This document shows, in pieces, positions 59,614 to 64,000 of a stretch of DNA of 64,000 bases (position 1 is its first letter; the number at the start of each line of letters is the position of its first letter). Location: assembly GCA_001664005.1 (NCBI GenBank), contig CP016093.1, forward strand, positions 3,773,031 to 3,837,030. Direction: 5' to 3'. The notes under the pieces are model-generated. The model saw only the letters and a program-made list of their open reading frames with translations, made no database searches and was not told the DNA's origin. The translations under genes were made by a program, and so were the position numbers. The DNA is from Rhizobiales bacterium NRL2 (GTDB lineage Bacteria; Pseudomonadota; Alphaproteobacteria; Minwuiales; Minwuiaceae).

Positions 59614-60696
59614 ATGGGCGGCAAGGTCCTCATCGCCGGAGCGAGCGGCATCGTCGGCGGCGCGGCGGTGCGCCACTTCTCGGCCCTGCCGGACTGGGAG
59701 GTGGTGGCGCTGTCGCGGCGCGCGCCGGACTACGAACATTCGGCCCAACACCTCTCCCTCGACCTGATGGACGCGGAAGCCTGCGAGAAGGCGGCCGCGG
59801 AGCGCTTCGGCGACGTCACGCACCTGGTCTATGCAGCGCTCTACGAGAAGGAGGACGTGATCGCCGGCTGGCGCGATCCGGAGCAGATGGCGGTCAACGA
59901 CCGGATGCTTCGCAACCTGCTCGGACCGCTGGAGCGCGAAGCGAAGGGCCTGCGGCACGTCTCCCTGATGCAGGGGGCGAAGGCCTATGGCGTGCACGTC
60001 CACCATCTGGAAAGCCCGGCGAAGGAACGCTGGCCGCGCGACCCCCACGACAACTTCTACTGGCTGCAGGAAGACTATCTGAAGGAACGCCAACAGGCCG
60101 GCCACGGCTGGACCTGGACGATATGGCGGCCGCATCTGGTCACCGGCTTCTCGCCCGGCAGCCCGATCAACATGCTGTTCGCCATGGGCGCCTACGCGGC
60201 CATCTGCCGGGAGGAAGGCCGGCCGATGGAATTCTCCGGCGGGCCGCCCTTCATCCAGCAGATGTCGGATTCCCGGCTGATCGCGCGCGGCTTCGAATGG
60301 GCCGCCGACAACCCTGCGGCGGCGAACCAGCACTTCAACATCGCCAATGGCGATATCGTCATCTGGCAGCATCTCTACCCGGCCATCGCGCGGCATTTCG
60401 GCGTCGAGCTGGCCCCGCCGCGCCCCTTCCCGCTGGCCGAGGCCATGCCGGCGAAGGAAGATATCTGGCGCCGGATCGTCGAGACGCACGGGCTGAAACC
60501 GCTCGGCCTTGCCGAGACCGTTGGCCCGTCGTGGCTGTTCGCGGACTTCGTGCTGGGCTTCGGCAAGAAGCCCTCGGCGACGGTGCTGTCGACGATCAAA
60601 CTGCAGCAGGCCGGCTTTCACGACTGCATGGACAGCGAGGACGCCATGATCGAGTGGTTCCGCGACCTGCAGGCGCGGCGGATACTGCCGGAGTAG
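59614..60696 (+). CDS. PRISE-type SDR (progesterone 5-beta-reductase/iridoid synthase-like)
   Basis: A 360-residue extended SDR. It has the Rossmann loop GASGIVGGAAVRHF and the family hallmark NFYWLQEDYL (PRISE: NFYYxxED), which carries the Tyr that replaces the usual YxxxK site. LMQGAKAYGVH and WRPHLVTGF are also typical. PRISE enzymes reduce the C=C bond of enones with NADPH. The bacterial members have few known substrates. It is third in the SDR-lyase-reductase run, 11 bp after the lyase gene. Confidence 0.85.
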   Translation: MGGKVLIAGASGIVGGAAVRHFSALPDWEVVALSRRAPDYEHSAQHLSLDLMDAEACEKAAAERFGDVTHLVYAALYEKEDVIAGWRDPEQMAVNDRMLRNLLGPLEREAKGLRHVSLMQGAKAYGVHVHHLESPAKERWPRDPHDNFYWLQEDYLKERQQAGHGWTWTIWRPHLVTGFSPGSPINMLFAMGAYAAICREEGRPMEFSGGPPFIQQMSDSRLIARGFEWAADNPAAANQHFNIANGDIVIWQHLYPAIARHFGVELAPPRPFPLAEAMPAKEDIWRRIVETHGLKPLGLAETVGPSWLFADFVLGFGKKPSATVLSTIKLQQAGFHDCMDSEDAMIEWFRDLQARRILPE

Positions 60697-60713
60697 TGGC
60701 GGGGCAAAGAGAA

Positions 60714-60788
60714 TGCGGCGTCCTGGGCTTTACCCCAGGACCCAGTTTTTTTGGTTCGCTGGGCCCTTGGATCAAGTCCAAGGGCGCC
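60714..60788 (+). repeat. 75-bp palindrome-rich repeat, left copy
   Basis: It starts TGCGGCGTCCTGG and ends AAGGGCGCC. Inside are two hairpins: GTCCTGG..ccCCAGGAC and GGGCCCTTGG-atcaagt-CCAAGGGC. A second copy in opposite orientation lies at 61758-61832; the two differ by about five positions, including compensating one-base indels. The element lies directly upstream of the branched-chain-type aminotransferase gene. Confidence 0.85.
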
Positions 60789-60809
60789 ATGGTCGAACAG
60801 GAGGCAGCG

Positions 60810-61742
60810 ATGAACGAGAACCGGCCGATGCGGGAGACGGACGCGGACAATCCCTACGCGTCGGGCTGCGGCTTCCAGGACGGGGTCTACAAGCCGATCC
60901 ACGAGGTCACGGTGAGCGTGCTCGACTGGGGCTTCAACAAGTCCGACGTCACCTATGACGTCGTTCACGTGAAGGACGGCGCGTTCTTCCGCCTGGGCCA
61001 TCACCTCGACCGTTTCCGGGCCTCGATGAAGGGGCTGCGCATGTCGATACCCTACGGCCGCGAGGAGATCGCGGAAATCCTCAGCGAGTGCGTGCGCAAG
61101 GCGGGGCTGCGCAACGCCTATGTCGCCATGGTCACCACCCGCGGCGTGCCGGCGCCGGGGACGCCGCGCAAGCCGAGCCTGATCGAGAACCGCTTCATCG
61201 CCTACGCCGTTCCATGGGTCGACGTGATCTCGCCGGAGGTGCAGGAGCGCGGCGCGCACCTGATCATCGCCCGGACGCCGCGCATCCCCTCGGCCTCGGT
61301 CGATCCGACGATCAAGAACTACCACTGGGGCGACATGATCCGGGCGCTGTTCGAAGCCGAGGACGCGGGCGCCGACACCGCCGTGCTGCTCGACAGGGAA
61401 GGCCACGTCACCGAGGGGCCGGGCTTCAACGTCTTCGCCGTGATCGATGGCGTGGTGATCAGCCCGGACCGCGGCGCGCTGGAAGGGATCACGCGGCGCT
61501 CGGTCCTCGATCTCTGCGCCGAGCTCGGCATCCCCGCCGAGATCCGGGCGCTCACGGCGGACGAGCTGCGCGAGGCCGACGAGGTCTTCACCTCGACCAC
61601 GGCCGGCGGGGTAATGCCCTGCAGCCGCGTCGACGGCCGCATCATGGGCAATGACCGCCCCGGTCCGATCTCGCTGAAGCTGAAGGAAGAATACTGGCGC
61701 CGCCACGGCGAGGGCTGGGACACGACGCCGGTGGCGTACTGA
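60810..61742 (+). CDS. Class IV PLP aminotransferase (branched-chain / D-amino acid type)
   Basis: A 310-residue fold-type IV PLP enzyme. The PLP Lys lies in PTIKNYHWGDMIRAL, and the conserved Glu in GHVTEGPGFNVFAV. Other family segments are LDWGFNKSDVTYDVVHVKDGAFFRLGHHLDRF at the N-terminus, and VFTSTTAGGVMPCSRVDGRI near the C-terminus. The ATG at 60810 follows AGGAGG; the ATG at 60789 is less likely. The gene is flanked by two inverted copies of a 75-bp repeat (60714-60788, 61758-61832), which sets it apart from its neighbours. Amino acid specificity is not known. Confidence 0.85.
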   Translation: MNENRPMRETDADNPYASGCGFQDGVYKPIHEVTVSVLDWGFNKSDVTYDVVHVKDGAFFRLGHHLDRFRASMKGLRMSIPYGREEIAEILSECVRKAGLRNAYVAMVTTRGVPAPGTPRKPSLIENRFIAYAVPWVDVISPEVQERGAHLIIARTPRIPSASVDPTIKNYHWGDMIRALFEAEDAGADTAVLLDREGHVTEGPGFNVFAVIDGVVISPDRGALEGITRRSVLDLCAELGIPAEIRALTADELREADEVFTSTTAGGVMPCSRVDGRIMGNDRPGPISLKLKEEYWRRHGEGWDTTPVAY

Positions 61743-61757
61743 GAGACCTCCAGGGCC

Positions 61758-61832
61758 GGCGCCCTTGGACTTGATCCAAGGGCCCAGCCAACCAAAAATC
61801 TGGGTCCTGGGGTCAAGCCCCAGGACGCCGCA
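61758..61832 (-). repeat. 75-bp palindrome-rich repeat, right copy (inverted)
   Basis: Read on the minus strand, it begins TGCGGCGTCCTGGGG and ends AAGGGCGCC, nearly identical to the left copy at 60714-60788 and of the same length. Here the first hairpin is perfect (GTCCTGGGG/CCCCAGGAC). It lies between the convergent aminotransferase genes, 15 bp after the stop of the upstream gene and 18 bp before the stop of the other. Confidence 0.85.
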
Positions 61833-61850
61833 CTCGTGAACGCGTTGGCC

Positions 61851-62993
61851 TCACCCCAGCCACGTCTTCAGGCGCGCGGCCGCTTCCTCCATCTCCTCCG
61901 TCGAACCGGCGAAGGAGAAGCGGACATAGCGGTGGCCGCGCGGCGGGTCGAAGTCGATGCCGGGCGTCGCGGCGACGCCGGTCTCGGCCAGCATCCGCTT
62001 GCAGAACTCCGCCGAGTCGTTGGTGAGCCCGGCCACGTCGGCGTAGATGTAGAAGGCGCCGTCCGCCGGCGCCAGGCGGTCGAATCCGGCCCTGGGCAGT
62101 TCCCGCAGCAGCACCTCCCGGTTGGCGCGGTAGCGCGCGACGTTCGCCTCCAGTTCTTCGGCGCAATCGAAGGCGGCGATCGCGGCCCTCTGGGAGTGCG
62201 CCGGCGGCGAGATGAAGTGGTTCTGCGCCAGGCACTCGACGGAGCGGTGCAGGTCCTCGGGCACCACCATCCAGCCCAGCCGCCAGCCGGTCATGGAGAA
62301 GTATTTCGAGAACGAGTTGATGACGATGACCCGGTCGGAGAGCGCCGCCGCGGTCACCGCCCGGCCGTGATAGGTGATGCCGTGATAGATCTCGTCGACG
62401 ATCAGCCGCGTCTCCCGCCCGTCGCACCAGGCGATCAGGGCGCGCAGATCGTCGGCGCCCAGCATCGTGCCGGTCGGATTGGCCGGCGTCGCCACCAGCA
62501 GCGCGTCGAGCCGGCCCGGCACCCCGTCCAGTATCTCCGGCGTCGGCTGAAAGCGCGTCTCCGGCCCCACGGGCACGCCGACGGCCTCGACGTCCAGCGA
62601 GGTCAGGATATTGCGGTAGGCGGGATAGCCGGGTTCGGCCAGCGCCAGCCGGTCGCCGGCGTCCATGCAGGCGAGGAAGGAGAGCAGGAAGGCGCCCGAC
62701 GAGCCGGTGGTCACCGCGATCCGCTCCGCCGGCACCCGGACGCCGTAATAGTCGCGGTAGTGGCGCGCGATCCGGGTGCGCAGCTCCGGCATGCCGAGCG
62801 CGTCCGTATAGCCCAGCCGCTCCTTCCGGAGCGCGGTCGTCGCCGCTTCGATCACGCCCTTCGGCGCCTGCGTCGAGGGCTGCCCCACCTCCAGGTGCAG
62901 CACGTCCTTGCCCTCGGCCTCGCGCCGGGCCGCGGCCTTCATGACCTCCATCACGTAGAAGGGCGGCACCGCGCCGCGCTTTGACACTTTCAT
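61851..62993 (-). CDS. Class I/II PLP aminotransferase
   Basis: A 380-residue fold-type I aminotransferase. VSKRGAVPPFYVMEVMKAA starts the protein, EVGQPSTQAPKGVIEAA and ATPANPTGTMLGADDL hold substrate and PLP contacts, the Lys is in INSFSKYFSMTGWRLGW, and the conserved Arg of the end region is in YVRFSFAGS. The ATG at 62993 is preferred over a GTG at 63005. It acts in the cytoplasm on an aromatic, aspartate-type or branched substrate that sequence alone does not resolve. It converges on the class IV aminotransferase gene and is divergent from the M48 protease gene. Confidence 0.9.
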   Translation of the reverse strand: MKVSKRGAVPPFYVMEVMKAAARREAEGKDVLHLEVGQPSTQAPKGVIEAATTALRKERLGYTDALGMPELRTRIARHYRDYYGVRVPAERIAVTTGSSGAFLLSFLACMDAGDRLALAEPGYPAYRNILTSLDVEAVGVPVGPETRFQPTPEILDGVPGRLDALLVATPANPTGTMLGADDLRALIAWCDGRETRLIVDEIYHGITYHGRAVTAAALSDRVIVINSFSKYFSMTGWRLGWMVVPEDLHRSVECLAQNHFISPPAHSQRAAIAAFDCAEELEANVARYRANREVLLRELPRAGFDRLAPADGAFYIYADVAGLTNDSAEFCKRMLAETGVAATPGIDFDPPRGHRYVRFSFAGSTEEMEEAAARLKTWLG

Positions 62994-63080
62994 GCCCAAT
63001 TCCACTTACATAAGGTGAACGAGACGCCGCCGTCCCGCCCCGCGGGCGGCGCGCCGGCCAATTCGTGGGAGCAAAAAGGC

Positions 63081-64000
63081 GTGCGATATCCACGCCGCAT
63101 CATCGCGGCCGCCCTGATCTGCATGGTCACCCTCATCTCCGGTCCCGCCGCCGCGCAGGACCGCGGCCTCGCCCTCGTGCGCGACGCGGAAATAGAGCAT
63201 ATCCTCTCGATCTACGCCAAGCCGCTGTTCCAGGCCGCGAATCTCCAGGCCGGGGCGGTCAAGGTCTATCTGGTGCACGACGACAGCATCAACGCCTTCG
63301 TCGCCGGCGGACAGCGCATCTTCGTCTTCACCGGCCTGATCCTGCGCACGCGCAGTCCCGGCGAGCTCATCGGCGTGATGGCGCACGAGACCGGCCATAT
63401 CCGCGGCGGACACCTGTCGCGCACCCGCGACGCCATCGCCAATTCGCAGACCATCGCCATCCTGGCAACGCTGCTGGGCGGCATCGCGGCCGCAGCCTCC
63501 GGCGACGGCAACGCCGCCGGGGCCGGCATACTGGGCGGTCAGGGCGCAGGCCAGCAGATGTTCCTCAGCTATTCGCGCACCCAGGAATCGGCGGCCGACC
63601 AGGCCGCGATCGACCTGATGGAGCGAGCCGGCTGGTCGCCGCGCGGACTGATGACCTTCATGGAGGTTCTCGACCAGGAAGAGCTGATGATGGGTCTGCG
63701 GGGCAACCCCTACATGCGCAGCCATCCGCTGGGCTACGAGCGCATCCAGGCCGTCGAGCACATGGTCCGGAACTCACCGGTCGTCGACAAGCCCTATCCG
63801 CCGGAGCTGGTCCACGCCCACGAGATGATCAAGGCGAAGCTGTTCGGCTTCACCAAACCGCCGGCCGAGACCTTCCGGGAGTTCCCGGTTTCCGACAATT
63901 CCGACCCGGCGCGCTACGCCCGGACAGTGGCGCTGATGCGCCAGGCTCGCACCGACGAGGCGCTGGCGGAACTGCAGCCACTGCTGGAGGCAAAGCCGGA
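63081..64000 (+). CDS. M48-family metalloprotease, BepA/YfgC-like (partial)
   Basis: The gene runs off the window; ~306 residues are visible. A signal peptide (IIAAALICMVTLISGPAAAQ) is followed by the zinc site HETGH (HExxH) in ELIGVMAHETGHIRGGHLSRTRDA, and the third ligand in SYSRTQESAADQAAIDLM. The end of the visible part begins a TPR-like region (ARYARTVALMRQARTDEALAELQPLLE). This is the BepA layout: a periplasmic protease and chaperone for outer-membrane protein quality control. The GTG start at 63081 has GGGAG upstream. It is divergent from the aminotransferase gene. Confidence 0.88.
   Translation, partial: MRYPRRIIAAALICMVTLISGPAAAQDRGLALVRDAEIEHILSIYAKPLFQAANLQAGAVKVYLVHDDSINAFVAGGQRIFVFTGLILRTRSPGELIGVMAHETGHIRGGHLSRTRDAIANSQTIAILATLLGGIAAAASGDGNAAGAGILGGQGAGQQMFLSYSRTQESAADQAAIDLMERAGWSPRGLMTFMEVLDQEELMMGLRGNPYMRSHPLGYERIQAVEHMVRNSPVVDKPYPPELVHAHEMIKAKLFGFTKPPAETFREFPVSDNSDPARYARTVALMRQARTDEALAELQPLLEAKP

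Overview
The window looks like chromosomal DNA from a high-GC alphaproteobacterium. A marine or Rhodospirillales-like organism is likely, but species cannot be told from the sequence alone. Pointers are the purM-DUF2066-AI-2E/PerM-HdaA neighbourhood, a heterotetrameric sarcosine oxidase operon, a phasin with an Ala/Lys-rich tail, a bfd-bfr iron storage pair, a Gram-negative sortase with its VIT/VWA partner, and almost wall-to-wall genes with ATGA-type overlaps. I see no rRNA, tRNA, CRISPR array, prophage or insertion sequence.

Layout. 1-1.2 kb: the end of a GDP-fucose synthase gene converges on a family 10 fucosyltransferase gene. 1.4-4.3 kb: a six-helix membrane histidine kinase faces a PilZ/methyltransferase fusion; their stop codons share one palindrome. 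4.5-8.7 kb: a glyoxalase II-like hydrolase, then a crotonase, a nitroreductase and a Baeyer-Villiger monooxygenase. 9.2-14.7 kb: a complete oligopeptide-type ABC importer, followed by a TetR regulator. 15.4-18.5 kb: a sigma-54 response regulator, a phasin (promoter, inverted repeat and terminator visible) and pyrE. 18.6-25.6 kb: an S9 peptidase, ygfZ, an HSL-type esterase, a GST, an MFS permease and two tandem NUDIX hydrolases. 25.7-30.3 kb: purN and purM, divergent from a DUF2066-PerM-HdaA operon. 30.4-36.8 kb: an atypical SDR, a DUF2147 protein, a type I secretion ABC/HlyD pair, serine dehydratase and a DUF983 protein. 36.9-40.7 kb: a TauD-like dioxygenase, a glutamine synthetase-like ligase, an AhpD-like protein and a GST.

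40.8-52.7 kb is a one-carbon island on the minus strand: soxB-soxD-soxA-soxG, then a fused NuoE/NuoF-type formate dehydrogenase beta subunit, a Spy/CpxP-like periplasmic protein, the formate dehydrogenase alpha subunit, and formate-tetrahydrofolate ligase. Together these would demethylate sarcosine, pass the methyl group through tetrahydrofolate and oxidise formate to CO2 with NADH production. 52.8-53.6 kb carries bfr, an unannotated 45-codon gene and bfd, behind a Fur-like palindrome. 53.8-55.0 kb is a YcaQ-type DNA glycosylase. 55.2-57.9 kb is a VIT/VWA protein with a dedicated sortase. 58.0-63.0 kb is a probable catabolic run (SDR, citryl-CoA lyase-like enzyme, PRISE-type reductase, two PLP aminotransferases) in which one aminotransferase gene is bracketed by two inverted copies of a 75-bp repeat. 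The window ends inside an M48 metalloprotease gene.

The observations I would follow up first are: the Spy-like gene coupled into the formate dehydrogenase operon; the sortase pair, whose target lacks a clear LPXTG; a sarcosine oxidase delta subunit without its zinc cysteines; purM with no canonical start codon for its conserved N-terminus; the small gene coupled to bfr; and the inverted 75-bp repeats.
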